Part shown: positions 48,025 to 57,900 of the stretch, in pieces
Layout: each line of letters starts with the position of its first letter
Position numbering within the stretch: position 1 is the stretch's first letter
Source of the DNA: Methylobacter marinus A45
GTDB taxonomy: Bacteria; Pseudomonadota; Gammaproteobacteria; Methylococcales; Methylomonadaceae
NCBI RefSeq assembly: GCF_000383855.1
Contig: NZ_KB912877.1
Location: 378,465 to 442,464 of the forward strand
Direction of reading: 5' to 3'
Length of the DNA: 64,000 nucleotides
Notes under the pieces: generated by a model
What the model was told of the DNA's origin: nothing
Database searches by the model: none
What the model saw: only the letters and a program-made list of their open reading frames with translations
Translations under genes and position numbers: made by a program

Positions 48025-49323
48025 ATGGCTTCTCTAATCGAATTAAAAGTGCCTGATGTTGGCAATTTCTCGGATATCGATGTTATAGATGTCCTGGTTA
48101 AACCAGGTGATGTTATACAACTGGATCAGACTCTGGCAGTACTGGAAACCGATAAGGCCAGTATGGACCTGCCCGCCAGCGCGGCAGGTACTGTACAAGA
48201 AGTATTTATAAAGGTCGGCGATAAAGTCTCGGAAGGTTCATTAATTGCAACTGTGTCGCCAAGTACGGAGCAGGCTGCCGCTGAAAAACCGGCACAACCA
48301 GAATCCAAAGAAGTTGCTCCGGAAAAAAAGGCACCCGAACAACCAGTTCAAGCGCCCCCCCAATCCAAGCCAGCTCCAGAGCCTGTATCCGCACCTGAGC
48401 CAATTGCAGAACCCTCCCCCGCCAAAGTCGCGCATGCCACGCCGGCTGTCCGGCTTTTTGCCCGTGAACTGGGCGTGGATATCAGCAAAATCACAAAAGG
48501 CAGCGGCCGGAAAGGACGCATATTAAAAGAAGACGTAAAAAGCTTCGTCAAACAAATGATGACGGAAGGTTTTGCTCAAGGCGGCGCGGGAATTCCATCA
48601 ATACCGGCGGTAGATTTTTCCCAGTTCGGCGCCATTGAAGAACAAAAGCTCAGCAAAATAAAACGTTTGACTGGACAAAATCTGAGTCGCGCCTGGTTGA
48701 ACCTGCCAATGGTCACGTATCATGAAGAGGTTGATATTACGGAAATGGAGGCATTCCGCAATACGCTCAACGCCGAAAAAGCAGCTGGCGGCACAAAAAT
48801 CACCGGATTGGTATTTATCATCAAGGCTCTGGTTGCCGCCATGCAGCAATTCCCTCAGTTCAACGCCTCTTTATCTGCCGACGGCGAAAAATTGATCTAT
48901 AAGAAATATTTCAATATTGGCATTGCAGTCGACACACCGAACGGCCTTGTCGTGCCAGTGATTCGCGATGTCGATACGAAAGGCATCAACGAATTATCGA
49001 CTGAACTGGCTGAAAAAAGCGAAAAAGCGCGTCAAGGCAAGCTTATGCCGGCGGATATGCAAGGTGGCTGTATCACGATTTCCAGTCTCGGCGGTATCGG
49101 CGGCACGGCTTTCACACCTATTGTTAATGCTCCTGAAGTAGCTATTCTCGGCGTTACCCGCTCTAAAATGCAGCCAGTATGGAATGGACAGGAATTTATA
49201 CCTCGCCTGATGTTGCCTCTGGATCTGACTTATGATCACCGCGTGATTGATGGCGCGGAAGGTGCTCGTTTCATGGCAGTCATCAAACAAAACTTAAGCG
49301 ATATCCGTCGCTTGCTACTTTAA
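48025..49323 (+). CDS. aceF: Dihydrolipoamide acetyltransferase E2 of pyruvate dehydrogenase
   Basis: 432 residues from the ATG at 48025 with AAGGA upstream; a TTG at 48007 is in frame but unlikely. There is one lipoyl domain with the lysine of LETDKASMDLPAS near residue 43, unlike the three of E. coli. A Pro/Ala/Glu-rich linker (80-135) follows, then the E1/E3-binding domain (HATPAVRLFARELGVDIS). The catalytic domain ends with the DHRVIDGAEGARFM active-site block. It transfers acetyl to CoA. Confidence 0.97.
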   Translation: MASLIELKVPDVGNFSDIDVIDVLVKPGDVIQLDQTLAVLETDKASMDLPASAAGTVQEVFIKVGDKVSEGSLIATVSPSTEQAAAEKPAQPESKEVAPEKKAPEQPVQAPPQSKPAPEPVSAPEPIAEPSPAKVAHATPAVRLFARELGVDISKITKGSGRKGRILKEDVKSFVKQMMTEGFAQGGAGIPSIPAVDFSQFGAIEEQKLSKIKRLTGQNLSRAWLNLPMVTYHEEVDITEMEAFRNTLNAEKAAGGTKITGLVFIIKALVAAMQQFPQFNASLSADGEKLIYKKYFNIGIAVDTPNGLVVPVIRDVDTKGINELSTELAEKSEKARQGKLMPADMQGGCITISSLGGIGGTAFTPIVNAPEVAILGVTRSKMQPVWNGQEFIPRLMLPLDLTYDHRVIDGAEGARFMAVIKQNLSDIRRLLL

Positions 49324-49337
49324 TCAGGGGAAATAAG

Positions 49338-50774
49338 ATGGATGTTAATCCGGCGATTAATGATGAATCACTGCACGCAGAAGTTCTGGTGCTGGGCGGC
49401 GGCCCCGGCGGCTACACAGCCGCTTTCCGCGCGGCTGATTTGGGTAAACAGGTGGTACTGGTCGAACGTCATGCCGTTTTAGGTGGCGTTTGCCTGAATG
49501 TCGGATGTATTCCATCCAAAGCCTTACTGCATATTGCACAGATCGTCCATGAAGCGGAGGAATTCGAACATCACGGCGTCCATTATGGCAAGCCAACGTT
49601 CGATATCGACAAGATTCGCGCATGGAAAGAAAGCGTATCAGGCGCTTTGAATGATGGTCTGGCTCGATTGGCAAAACAGCGCAAAATAAACGTGATACAG
49701 GGCACCGGCAAATTTACTTCAGCCAATACGCTCGAAGTACAAGCCGAAGCCGGCGCACAAACCATCCGTTTTGATCAAGCCATTATAGCCGCAGGATCAC
49801 ATGCGACCAAAATACCGACCTTCCCTAACGATGACCCGCGTTTGTGGAATTCAACCGATGCACTAGCATTAAGAGAGATTCCGAAAAAATTGCTGATTGT
49901 CGGCGGCGGTATTATCGGACTGGAAATGGCCACCGTCTATCATGCCTTGGGTTCGGAAATCAGTGTTGTTGAACTGATGGATCAAATCATACCTGGCTGC
50001 GATAACGATCTGGTTACGCCTTTGTATCGACGTATTAAAAAACAATACAAAAACATCTGGCTTGAAACACGCGTATCCTCTGTTGAAGCGCTTAAAGAAG
50101 GCTTGAAAGTGTCTTTTGAGGGTAAAGGCGCTCCTGATTCAGATCTATACGATGCGGTTCTGGTAGCCGTAGGGCGCAGGCCAAACGGCAAGTCCATTGC
50201 TGCCGAACAAGCAGGTGTCCAGGTTGATGACATGGGATTTATCGCCGTCGACAAACAACAACGCACCAATGTCCCGCATATCTTTGCCATAGGCGATATA
50301 GTCGGCAACCCCATGCTGGCCCATAAAGCGAGCCATGAAGGCAAAATTGCCGCGGAAGTGGCTGCCGGCTTAAAAGCCGGGTTTGATGCATTAACCGTCC
50401 CTTCCGTTGCCTATACGGACCCCGAAGTAGCCTGGATGGGATTGACTGAGAATCAGGCTAAACAGCAAGGCGTCGAGTACGACAGGGCCATTTTTCCGTG
50501 GGCGGCCAGCGGTCGCTCGTTAAGCCTGGGGCGCAAGGAAGGCTTGACTAAAATACTCTGCGAAAAAGAGACTGGCAGGATTCTCGGAGCCGGCATAGTG
50601 GGGCCCAATGCCGGCGAATTAATCGCCGAAGCGGTACTGGCTTTGGAAATGGGCGCCGATGCGGAAGACATCAGCTTAACCGTGCACGCTCACCCGACAC
50701 TATCCGAAACTTTCGCTTTTGCCGCCGAAATGATTGCCGGTACGATCACCGACCTTTACATAAAAAAGGATTAA
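49338..50774 (+). CDS. lpdA: Dihydrolipoamide dehydrogenase E3
   Basis: 478 residues. FAD motif LVLGGGPGGYTAAFRAADLG, redox disulfide GGVCLNVGCIPSKALL, NAD motif LIVGGGIIGLEMATVYHALG and the C-terminal catalytic pair in HAHPTLSETF. It reoxidises the lipoyl groups of the complex. It is 14 bases after aceF with AGGGGAAAT as ribosome site, so the three pyruvate dehydrogenase genes form one operon. Confidence 0.97.
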   Translation: MDVNPAINDESLHAEVLVLGGGPGGYTAAFRAADLGKQVVLVERHAVLGGVCLNVGCIPSKALLHIAQIVHEAEEFEHHGVHYGKPTFDIDKIRAWKESVSGALNDGLARLAKQRKINVIQGTGKFTSANTLEVQAEAGAQTIRFDQAIIAAGSHATKIPTFPNDDPRLWNSTDALALREIPKKLLIVGGGIIGLEMATVYHALGSEISVVELMDQIIPGCDNDLVTPLYRRIKKQYKNIWLETRVSSVEALKEGLKVSFEGKGAPDSDLYDAVLVAVGRRPNGKSIAAEQAGVQVDDMGFIAVDKQQRTNVPHIFAIGDIVGNPMLAHKASHEGKIAAEVAAGLKAGFDALTVPSVAYTDPEVAWMGLTENQAKQQGVEYDRAIFPWAASGRSLSLGRKEGLTKILCEKETGRILGAGIVGPNAGELIAEAVLALEMGADAEDISLTVHAHPTLSETFAFAAEMIAGTITDLYIKKD

Positions 50775-50825
50775 GCTCAATTTTAAAAAATATTCAGCTT
50801 CCATTCATCATATCCGTTAAAGAAT

Positions 50826-51038
50826 ATGTTCCCTGAAATAGGTCGCGTCATTATTGTCGGCTTAATGATAGTCCTGCCCGTTGGTCTGATTTACAGAAAA
50901 GCGGGCTTCCATCCGGCATGGGCATTATTGGTGTTCTTGCCTGGATTTGGATTGTTGCTGATTTTTTTGCAGCTTGCCTTTGCGCCTTGGCCCAATCAAA
51001 AAGACATTGATGGAGGGATGAAATGGAAGCGGCCCTGA
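50826..51038 (+). CDS. Small two-helix membrane protein, first of a tandem paralogous pair
   Basis: 70 residues: one helix near residues 8-23 (VIIVGLMIVLPVGLIY), then RKAGFHPAWALLVFLPGFGL as start of the second, closing with FAPWPN. The block KAGxHxAW...P...F.F..WPN is shared with the next gene, so the two arose by duplication. It follows lpdA by 51 bases and may belong to the same transcript. Function unknown. Confidence 0.75.
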   Translation: MFPEIGRVIIVGLMIVLPVGLIYRKAGFHPAWALLVFLPGFGLLLIFLQLAFAPWPNQKDIDGGMKWKRP

Positions 51039-51214
51039 TAATCGTGTTCGTTGCTTTTGTCTTATGGTTGGGAGCCAAAATACTGGATAAAGCAGGCTTG
51101 CATAAGGCTTGGGTTTTCTGCCTATTGATACCGGTCGTTAACATTATAATGGTCTGGGTGTTTGCTTTCAGTCACTGGCCTAATTTAAAACCTGGCGTGA
51201 AGCAGGATTTATAA
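51023..51214 (+). CDS. Small two-helix membrane protein, second of the tandem pair
   Basis: 63 residues. The start lies inside the previous gene (16-base overlap), with GGAGGG five bases before the ATG, a strong coupled site. It shows the same plan: helix 1 (ALIIVFVAFVLWLGAKIL), DKAGLHKAWVFCLLIPVVNI and a closing SHWPN. Both proteins may form a heteromeric membrane complex (inference). Confidence 0.75.
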   Translation: MEAALIIVFVAFVLWLGAKILDKAGLHKAWVFCLLIPVVNIIMVWVFAFSHWPNLKPGVKQDL

Positions 51215-51544
51215 CTCCTCTTACCCGACTGAATAAGGTCACGCAGCCGCAAGCGGATTAGTCCCGGGATGCCGAACGTAAAGCCGGCAGGCAAACAGCA
51301 TGCGATGCATAACCACTCACTTATTGCTACTCGTGAGTGAATTGAGATTGATTTAATAAAGTGCCGCAAGCACGGAAAAAAGCGCTCCATGCGCAACGCC
51401 AGCAAATAAATTCTTGTCAGTTTTGGAACAGGTGTAAAATGGTGGTTAAATCGATTCGACACATTCCATAAACTTAAAAGAACCATCAAAATCAGTCATT
51501 TCGATTCACCAAAGGAATGATTGTTTACTCCACCCATGGTTACT
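51215..51544. other. 330-base spacer before the IS remnant
   Basis: No gene. A hairpin CACTCAC/GTGAGTG with a 12-base loop lies near 51314-51339. Otherwise nothing recognisable. Confidence 0.35.
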
Positions 51545-52016
51545 AAACAACCACCCGCTCAAGCGGGTGGGTTCGAATAATGGACTGAAAGTCCGGATAC
51601 GCGTCGACTAAACGACGCGTCTTAATCAGGCGCCATTTTAAAATTATCGTTTGGACTAGGTTCAAAGTGATGCTCCAATACTGTTTGATCATCTCATCGG
51701 TCATCTGGCCAACGGTGGCGCAAAAATAACCGCGCGCCCAAAAATGTCTTCTCCAGTACCGCTTTCTTCAAGTGCGGAAACTCCTCCTCACTACGCCTTT
51801 TATAATTCGTATCTCAAACGCTTCGCAGGTTTGGCGCACCAAGTCTCTTGCTCGCTCTGCTATTTCACCACTCGGCACTTTGTAACGATACTTGGTTACC
51901 CAAACAAAATGGTACTCAATTTGATAAACCGTATGGCTGCCATATCTATAGTCCATTGCCACCGCCTTGGCCAGATTATCGCAGCTAAAGCTGACCGGCT
52001 AAAGCCGGTGGTTTAA
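51545..52016 (-). mobile_element. Degenerate IS200/IS605-type element
   Basis: The element reads on the minus strand and is bounded by subterminal hairpins. The left end has ACCGGCT-TT-AGCCGGT at 51994-52009, and the right end CCACCCGCT-CA-AGCGGGTGG at 51551-51570. A further stem ACGCGTCG/CGACGCGT lies at 51599-51620. Hairpin ends without terminal inverted repeats, with a single small transposase gene, are typical of IS200-like elements. Exact ends are not certain. The transposase is broken, so the copy should be immobile by itself. Confidence 0.8.
51622..51962 (-). pseudogene. tnpA: Broken IS200/IS605 TnpA transposase
   Basis: The N-terminal part is well kept (MDYRYGSHTVYQIEYHFVWV, VRQTCEAFEIRI and IKGVV). 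The central region with the HUH catalytic motif (normally HVHIL in this family) is deleted. The C-terminal part continues in other frames: FPHLKK, then RYWRRHFWARGYFCATVGQM, then LEHHFEPSPNDNFKMAPD. At least two frameshifts and one internal deletion are therefore present. Confidence 0.85.
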
Positions 52017-52119
52017 ACCTTATGATGGAAAATTAAGTTTACATAAATAATAGCCGTATACCCTACAAGTCCCTCAACCCAAAATTTTTTCGCTTTAGCG
52101 TTAATTTTCGAGCAACTGA

Positions 52120-54750
52120 ATGAAAAAAATAGTTACTGTTATTGCACTCGCCTTGCTAGTCGTCATAAATTTCAGTATTTGGAGCTACACCAATAACCCC
52201 CTGCAGTTAAAGTCATGGAACAAACCCATGATGGGATTGACCTTCGATCCCAGGCGAAAAAACCATTCTCCGGAAAATAATCAATTCCCCACTACAGCTG
52301 AAATCGAGGAAGATCTGGCTCTGCTTTCCGGAAAAGTACATGCCGTCCGTACCTATAGCGTATTAAGAGGACAAGATAAAATTCCCGGACTCGCCGCCAA
52401 ACACAACTTAAATGTATCGCTCGGCGCTTGGATTGATGATGACTTGGAAGCGAATCGGCAAGAAATCGAAACTCTTATTCAAGTCAGTCGCCAGGACAAT
52501 CCCAAAATCGTCAGACTCTTGGTTGGCAATGAGTTTCTGCTGCGCCACCAGAAGAATGAAGAGCAACAAATGCAAGCCAAGCAACAGTTGATTGAATATT
52601 TACGCGAGGTGCGTAAACGTACCTGGCGGCCGGTCAGCACTGCTGAAACATGGGATCTATGGCTTAAACATCCGGATTTAGTCGATGAAGTGGATTACAT
52701 CGCAGTTCACATCCTGCCCTATTGGGAAGGAATTAATATCGATGATGCGGTTGATTATGTTTTTTACCGTTATAATGAACTGAAGCAACACTATCCGAAT
52801 AAGCCTATCGTTATTACCGAAGTAGGCTGGCCGTCCAATGGCCAACCTTTCAAGCACGCAACGGCATCGCGGTCCAACCAAGCAAAATTCCTACGCGAAT
52901 TCCTGAACCGCGCCACAGATGAAAAACTCGTTTACTACATAGTTGAAGCCTTTGACCAACCCTGGAAAATGGCACTGGAAGGTTCTGCCGGCGCTTATTG
53001 GGGCGTGTTCGATGCCGACCGTAAACCGAAATTCCCATTAGAGGGCGACGTACTGGCCTTGCCGGCCTGGAAACACTGGGCGGCAGGTGCGGCCATTTTC
53101 AGTGTCTTATTAATGGCTGTCTTCCTGTTCACGCGCCGTAGCATCAAACTGCCCGGTATGGTTTTTTTCGGCGTCATGGCCAACCTTGCTGCATCGGTAA
53201 TTTTCTGGTCCGCGTCAATTGGCGCCCAACAATACCACTCGCCTCTCACTATCGCCTTCTGGGTCATACTGATATTGATGCAGATATTGGCGGTGATTAT
53301 CCTGATGATTGAAAGCCTGGAGATCGCGGAAGTGGTATGGCATAAAAAAACCGCCAGGACCTTCGAACCGCTGACGCCGGGACCTGATTTCAGATACCCG
53401 AAAGTATCGCTGCATCTGCCTATCCACAATGAACCGCCGGCCATGGTGCGCAAAACGCTTGAAGCGCTGGCGGTAGTCGATTACCCCAATCTGGAAGTGC
53501 TGATCATGGATAATAACACCACGGACCCTGCGGTTTGGGAGCCGGTGCGTGATGACTGCGAGCGCCTGGGGCCAAGATTCCGCTTCTTTCATCTGGAAAA
53601 CTGGCCGGGCTTTAAAGCTGGCGCGATCAATCATGCGCTCGAACAAACCGCTGAAGATGCTGAAATCATCGCTGTCATCGACAGCGATTATATTCTTTCA
53701 CCTGATTGGCTTAAATGCATGGTGCCCTATTTCGACAATGAAAACGTCGGCTTCGTACAATCGCCCCAAGACTACCGTGACCTGCATGTGAGCACTTTCA
53801 AAGCCTTCTGTTACTGGGAATATGCCGGTTTCTTCAATATCGGCATGGTACAAAGGAATGAATACAATGCCATTATCCAGCACGGCACAATGACCATGAT
53901 TCGGAAATCGGCCTTGGAAAAGGTCGGTAAGTGGGCCGAATGGTGTATTTGTGAAGACAGTGAACTGGGGCTGCGTCTGTATGAAGCGGGCTATGACTCG
54001 GTCTATGTCAAGGATTCGTTTGGACGCGGCTTGATGCCTGACACCATGTCCGGTTATATGACTCAGCGGTATCGCTGGGTATATGGCGCGATGCAGATTA
54101 TTAAAGCTCATTGGCGCAGCTTCCTGCCTACGAAAAAATCACCACTGACATCCGCGCAGCGGTATTATTTTGTGGCTGGCTGGTTACCTTGGTTTTCGGA
54201 TGCGTTAGCCTTGTTATTTACCACGGCAAGTCTGATATTGACCGGCTTTATTGCACTGGATCCGACACACAGCGAGCTGCCGGTCAATGCCTTCCTGTTG
54301 CCGACGATCGGTATATTCAGCTTTAAAGTCCTGCGCGGCTTATGGCTGTATCAGGCGCGTGTCCCTTGTTCGGTCTGGCATTCGCTAGGAGCGGCTTTAT
54401 CTGGATTAGCCCTGACGCATACAGTCGCCAAGGGCACGATCCAGGGATTATTCACATCCAACAAGCCATTTATGCGTACGCCTAAATACGAAAAGCAAGG
54501 CCCTCTGTTCGAAGGTTTAATGACCATACGTCAAGAATTGATATTGCTGATTTTATTAGGTGCAGCCATTACCTTAATGTTGTCCCTGGACCATTTCGAT
54601 AATCTGAGCGGCAGACTATGGACAGCTGTGCTATCAGTACAGGCTGTTCCCTATGCGGCAACCTTATTGACGTTACTGATCAGCATAGCGCCAAATTACC
54701 GATCGAAAAAAACCTTACAATCGGCCGAAGAACTGGACGACGTAGTCTAA
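52120..54750 (+). CDS. GH17-GT2 fusion, beta-glucan synthase (NdvB-like)
   Basis: 876 residues. After a signal-anchor helix (4-20) comes a glycoside hydrolase family 17 domain (about 35-310). It has both catalytic glutamates: Glu138 in LLVGNEF and Glu234 in ITEVGWPSNG. Three membrane helices (322-400) lead to a family 2 glycosyltransferase (425-660) with DSD at 521-523, CEDSELG at 611-617 and QRYRW at 649-653. Further helices end the protein. This matches the NdvB type that makes and remodels beta-1,3 or beta-1,3/1,6 glucans, often cyclic periplasmic ones. It stands alone downstream of the IS remnant. Confidence 0.88.
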   Translation: MKKIVTVIALALLVVINFSIWSYTNNPLQLKSWNKPMMGLTFDPRRKNHSPENNQFPTTAEIEEDLALLSGKVHAVRTYSVLRGQDKIPGLAAKHNLNVSLGAWIDDDLEANRQEIETLIQVSRQDNPKIVRLLVGNEFLLRHQKNEEQQMQAKQQLIEYLREVRKRTWRPVSTAETWDLWLKHPDLVDEVDYIAVHILPYWEGINIDDAVDYVFYRYNELKQHYPNKPIVITEVGWPSNGQPFKHATASRSNQAKFLREFLNRATDEKLVYYIVEAFDQPWKMALEGSAGAYWGVFDADRKPKFPLEGDVLALPAWKHWAAGAAIFSVLLMAVFLFTRRSIKLPGMVFFGVMANLAASVIFWSASIGAQQYHSPLTIAFWVILILMQILAVIILMIESLEIAEVVWHKKTARTFEPLTPGPDFRYPKVSLHLPIHNEPPAMVRKTLEALAVVDYPNLEVLIMDNNTTDPAVWEPVRDDCERLGPRFRFFHLENWPGFKAGAINHALEQTAEDAEIIAVIDSDYILSPDWLKCMVPYFDNENVGFVQSPQDYRDLHVSTFKAFCYWEYAGFFNIGMVQRNEYNAIIQHGTMTMIRKSALEKVGKWAEWCICEDSELGLRLYEAGYDSVYVKDSFGRGLMPDTMSGYMTQRYRWVYGAMQIIKAHWRSFLPTKKSPLTSAQRYYFVAGWLPWFSDALALLFTTASLILTGFIALDPTHSELPVNAFLLPTIGIFSFKVLRGLWLYQARVPCSVWHSLGAALSGLALTHTVAKGTIQGLFTSNKPFMRTPKYEKQGPLFEGLMTIRQELILLILLGAAITLMLSLDHFDNLSGRLWTAVLSVQAVPYAATLLTLLISIAPNYRSKKTLQSAEELDDVV

Positions 54751-54940
54751 CCTGTCCGAGATAACTGTCATGTCTCTTGAAAAATATCGGAGGCATGACG
54801 GATCTCTCCCGAGCACATGTATCGCAATGATATTTTCCTTCGAGCAACTATCCCTATAGAATACTGGATACTCACTGGATGCACGGTAGTTATTGCATCG
54901 GTTTACAGCAAGGGACGGCATTCCAAGTTACAATAAGCTT

Positions 54941-55930
54941 ATGAATACTAATCTTGCCCCCTTCTCGGCACTAACTCCCGATGTTATTTTAAATGCACTC
55001 GATCGCATTGGTCTGCATAGCGACGGCCGCCTGCTCCCGCTCAACAGTTATGAAAATCGCGTCTATCAGGTCGGCATGGAAGAAGGTTCGGCCGTTGTCA
55101 GCAAATTTTACAGGCCTGATCGATGGACTGATGCCGCTATTCTTGAAGAACATGGCTTCGTAAAGGAACTGGCTCAAAATGAAATCCCCGTCGTGCCGGC
55201 AATGGCATTTGACGACAATAAGACATTACAGCGGATAGACGGCTTTCGTTTTTCCGTTTTTGCCCGGCAAGGCGGCCGGGTTCCTGAACTGGAAGATCCC
55301 GGAAAACTTGAATGGATGGGGCGGTTTATTGGCCGTATACATGCCATCGGCGCATTAAAACCTTTTAAAGAGCGCCCTACTCTGGACATCAACAGCTTTG
55401 GCGATGAACCGAGAGCCTATCTGTTGACGAACGACTTTATCCCGACAGATTTGATCGATGCTTACAGCAGTGTTACAGCCTATGCGCTGGATAGCGTGAG
55501 ATACTGTTTCGAACGTGCCGGCAAGGTGAATTACTTGCGGCTGCATGGCGACTGTTATCCCGGCAATATCTTATGGACCGATGATGGCCCGCATTTTGTT
55601 GATTTTGACGATTGCAGGATGGGACCGGCGATTCAGGATTTATGGATGCTATTGGCGGGAGATCGCGCCGAGATGACCGTGCAATTAAAACACCTGCTCA
55701 CCGGTTACAGAATTTTTTATGACTTTAACATTGCCGAATTACACTTGGTGGAAGCGTTACGCACATTACGTTTAATTCATTATTCCGCCTGGATTGCGCG
55801 ACGCTGGAATGACCCGGCATTTCCTATGGCATTCCCCTGGTTCAGTTCGCCGCGTTATTGGCAGGATCGTATCATTGAATTGCGCGAGCAGACAGCTCTC
55901 ATGGATGAAGCACCTCTGGAAGCGGTTTAA
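54941..55930 (+). CDS. srkA: Stress response kinase A
   Basis: 329 residues from the ATG at 54941, equal in length to E. coli SrkA (328); an earlier TTG at 54893 is in frame. Kinase-like features are LPLNSYENRVYQVG at the N-terminus, LRLHGDCYPGNILW (catalytic loop) and HFVDFDDCRMGPAIQD (metal site). SrkA (YihE) is a Ser/Thr kinase that protects against stress-linked cell death. In E. coli it precedes dsbA; here it is convergent with rnhB instead. Confidence 0.93.
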   Translation: MNTNLAPFSALTPDVILNALDRIGLHSDGRLLPLNSYENRVYQVGMEEGSAVVSKFYRPDRWTDAAILEEHGFVKELAQNEIPVVPAMAFDDNKTLQRIDGFRFSVFARQGGRVPELEDPGKLEWMGRFIGRIHAIGALKPFKERPTLDINSFGDEPRAYLLTNDFIPTDLIDAYSSVTAYALDSVRYCFERAGKVNYLRLHGDCYPGNILWTDDGPHFVDFDDCRMGPAIQDLWMLLAGDRAEMTVQLKHLLTGYRIFYDFNIAELHLVEALRTLRLIHYSAWIARRWNDPAFPMAFPWFSSPRYWQDRIIELREQTALMDEAPLEAV

Positions 55931-55943
55931 CCGTACAACTGAT

Positions 55944-56573
55944 CTATTTTATCCGTTGTCTGAGTATCATGCTTCTTACCGGATTGAACGACGTTCTATG
56001 CACGCCGTCCAGATAGCCGAATTGCTCTATCTCGGCCAAGTGTTGTTTAGTACCGTAGGCTTTGTGCAGATGAAACGAAAAATCAGGATATCTTTTGTGA
56101 TAATCACACATGATTTTATCCCGCTCGACTTTCGCCAAAATAGAAGCGGCACTGATGGCCTTTATTTTGCAGTCGCCTTTGACTATGGCCTGAGCAGGCA
56201 TGGGTAAAACAGGGAGTTGATTGCCATCTATCAGAACCTCGTCCGGCCGCACAGGCAGTCCATTTATGGCGCGTTGCATGGCCAGCAACGTAGCCTGAAG
56301 AATATTCAGTTCATCGATCTCTTCGACACTGGCTTCCGCCACTGCCCAACCCAAAGCGACTTCCTTAATGATCTTGCACAGATTGTTCCGCTTGCTCTCA
56401 CTCAGTTTTTTAGAATCGGCCAGTCCATCAATCGGACATAAAGGGTCCAAAATGACAGCAGCAGCAACAACAGGGCCTGCCAGCGGCCCTCGACCAGCCT
56501 CATCAACGCCTGCGATATTGATCTTTTGAGCGTGTTTTATTGAATAGTGGTCATCCATACAATTGGCGATCAA
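55944..56573 (-). CDS. rnhB: Ribonuclease HII
   Basis: 209 residues; the ATG at 56558 is an alternative start. RNase HII motifs: [20 protein letters not shown] with the DEAGRG signature, [17 protein letters not shown] and [11 protein letters not shown]. It removes ribonucleotides from DNA-RNA hybrids. It is the last gene of the bamA-skp-fabZ-lpxA series, 55 bases after lpxA, and convergent with srkA. Confidence 0.95.
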   Translation of the reverse strand: MIANCMDDHYSIKHAQKINIAGVDEAGRGPLAGPVVAAAVILDPLCPIDGLADSKKLSESKRNNLCKIIKEVALGWAVAEASVEEIDELNILQATLLAMQRAINGLPVRPDEVLIDGNQLPVLPMPAQAIVKGDCKIKAISAASILAKVERDKIMCDYHKRYPDFSFHLHKAYGTKQHLAEIEQFGYLDGVHRTSFNPVRSMILRQRIK

Positions 56574-56628
56574 TTAAGTTAAAAGAATTTATAATTGAAC
56601 CTGTTTTTTGCTTCGCCTGTTCATGCAA

Positions 56629-57423
56629 TCAGCGCAAAATACCCCGGGTCACATTGCGCAGAAAACTGACCATATCGGATAACTGTTTACTGTCCCCCGC
56701 CATATCTTCCATTTGTTCAATCGCATCTTCCAGCCGTAAATTCATTTTGTAAATAATCTTATATGCTTTTCTGATTAATCGAATGTCTTCTGGAGAAATA
56801 CCATTGCGCTCCATGCCGACTGAATTAATGCCATGAGGACGGGTAGGTTTTCCGCCGACCATAACAAACGGCGGAATATCCTGCGTGATGGCACTGCCCA
56901 TGGCAGCAAAACTGTATTGCCCTATCTGGGTAAACTGATGCACTAATGTGAATCCGCCCAGGATCGCATGGCTATTTAGATGCACATGCCCGGCTAATGA
57001 GGCGCCGTTAGCCATAATCACATGGTCGCCGATAATACAATCATGGGCTACATGTGTGTACGCCATGAACAGGTTGTCATTCCCTATCTGAGTCACGCCG
57101 TGATCCTGCTTGGTGCCCCTGTGCATGGAGGTAAACTCCCGAATGGTATTCCTGTCGCCAATCTCAAGTCGGGTTATCTCGGATGCATACTTCTTGTCCT
57201 GAGGATCCTCGCCTATCGATGTGAACTGATAGATGCGATTCTGCTTACCGATTGACGTGGGCCCCTTGATAACCACATGTGGACCGATAACTGTGCCGGA
57301 ATCAATCTTGACATCAGGCCCTATCACAGAAAAAGGACCTACAGAGACATCTCCCGCCAGATCGGCTTTAATATCAATAATGGCCGTTGGATCGATCAAA
57401 GCTATTCCACCACTGCCGCACAT
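56629..57423 (-). CDS. lpxA: UDP-N-acetylglucosamine acyltransferase LpxA
   Basis: Up to 264 residues of left-handed parallel beta-helix hexapeptides, including the catalytic-histidine block [19 protein letters not shown] (His in VAHD) and a C-terminal helical domain. It starts lipid A synthesis by adding a hydroxyacyl chain. The ATG at 57423 overlaps fabZ by 22 bases and gives an atypical MCGSGGIA leader. A TTG at 57399, preceded by GGTGG, gives the canonical IDPTAII start and is the more likely real one. Confidence 0.95.
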   Translation of the reverse strand: MCGSGGIALIDPTAIIDIKADLAGDVSVGPFSVIGPDVKIDSGTVIGPHVVIKGPTSIGKQNRIYQFTSIGEDPQDKKYASEITRLEIGDRNTIREFTSMHRGTKQDHGVTQIGNDNLFMAYTHVAHDCIIGDHVIMANGASLAGHVHLNSHAILGGFTLVHQFTQIGQYSFAAMGSAITQDIPPFVMVGGKPTRPHGINSVGMERNGISPEDIRLIRKAYKIIYKMNLRLEDAIEQMEDMAGDSKQLSDMVSFLRNVTRGILR

Positions 57424-57848
57424 CTGATTTCAGCGCTCGCGACAAACTCGCCTTCAACCTCGGCACAGCAATCGAAAGCCCAGATATTACGTTTGCTTTT
57501 AATAAATTTTGCTTCCAGCACCAATTGATCGCCAGGCACAACCGGTCGTTTAAATTTAGCCTTATCGATGCCGGTCAAATAATAAATCATGCCCTTGCCC
57601 AGCACATCGGGCGCGGTTTCCGAGGCCAGTAATCCCGTAGCTTGCGCTAATGCTTCCAGAATCAGCACGCCTGGCATAATAGGCTTTTGCGGAAAATGAC
57701 CTTGAAAGAACGGTTCGTTATAAGTAACGTTTTTAACGCCAACTAATCTTACTCCAGGTTCACACTCAACAACCTTGTCAACCAATAAAAATGGATAACG
57801 GTGAGGTAAAAATTCTTGAATTTGTAAAATATCTAACTTAACAGACAT
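57402..57848 (-). CDS. fabZ: 3-hydroxyacyl-[ACP] dehydratase FabZ
   Basis: 148 residues, hot-dog fold. The catalytic His/Glu lie in [20 protein letters not shown] with the following ALAQ, and [11 protein letters not shown] is at the N-terminus. It dehydrates beta-hydroxyacyl-ACP in fatty acid elongation and competes with LpxA for hydroxyacyl-ACP. It lies between skp and lpxA; lpxD, which usually precedes it, is absent. Confidence 0.97.
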   Translation of the reverse strand: MSVKLDILQIQEFLPHRYPFLLVDKVVECEPGVRLVGVKNVTYNEPFFQGHFPQKPIMPGVLILEALAQATGLLASETAPDVLGKGMIYYLTGIDKAKFKRPVVPGDQLVLEAKFIKSKRNIWAFDCCAEVEGEFVASAEIRCAAVVE

Positions 57849-57900
57849 GGCTGGGAGTGCTTCACTTAAGAGTTATAATGATATGCATGGAAAATTCAGA

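Noticed and set aside
51563-51580. GGGTTCGAATAA resembling a tRNA T-loop
   Set aside because: No acceptor or anticodon stem around it; it belongs to the right end of the IS remnant.
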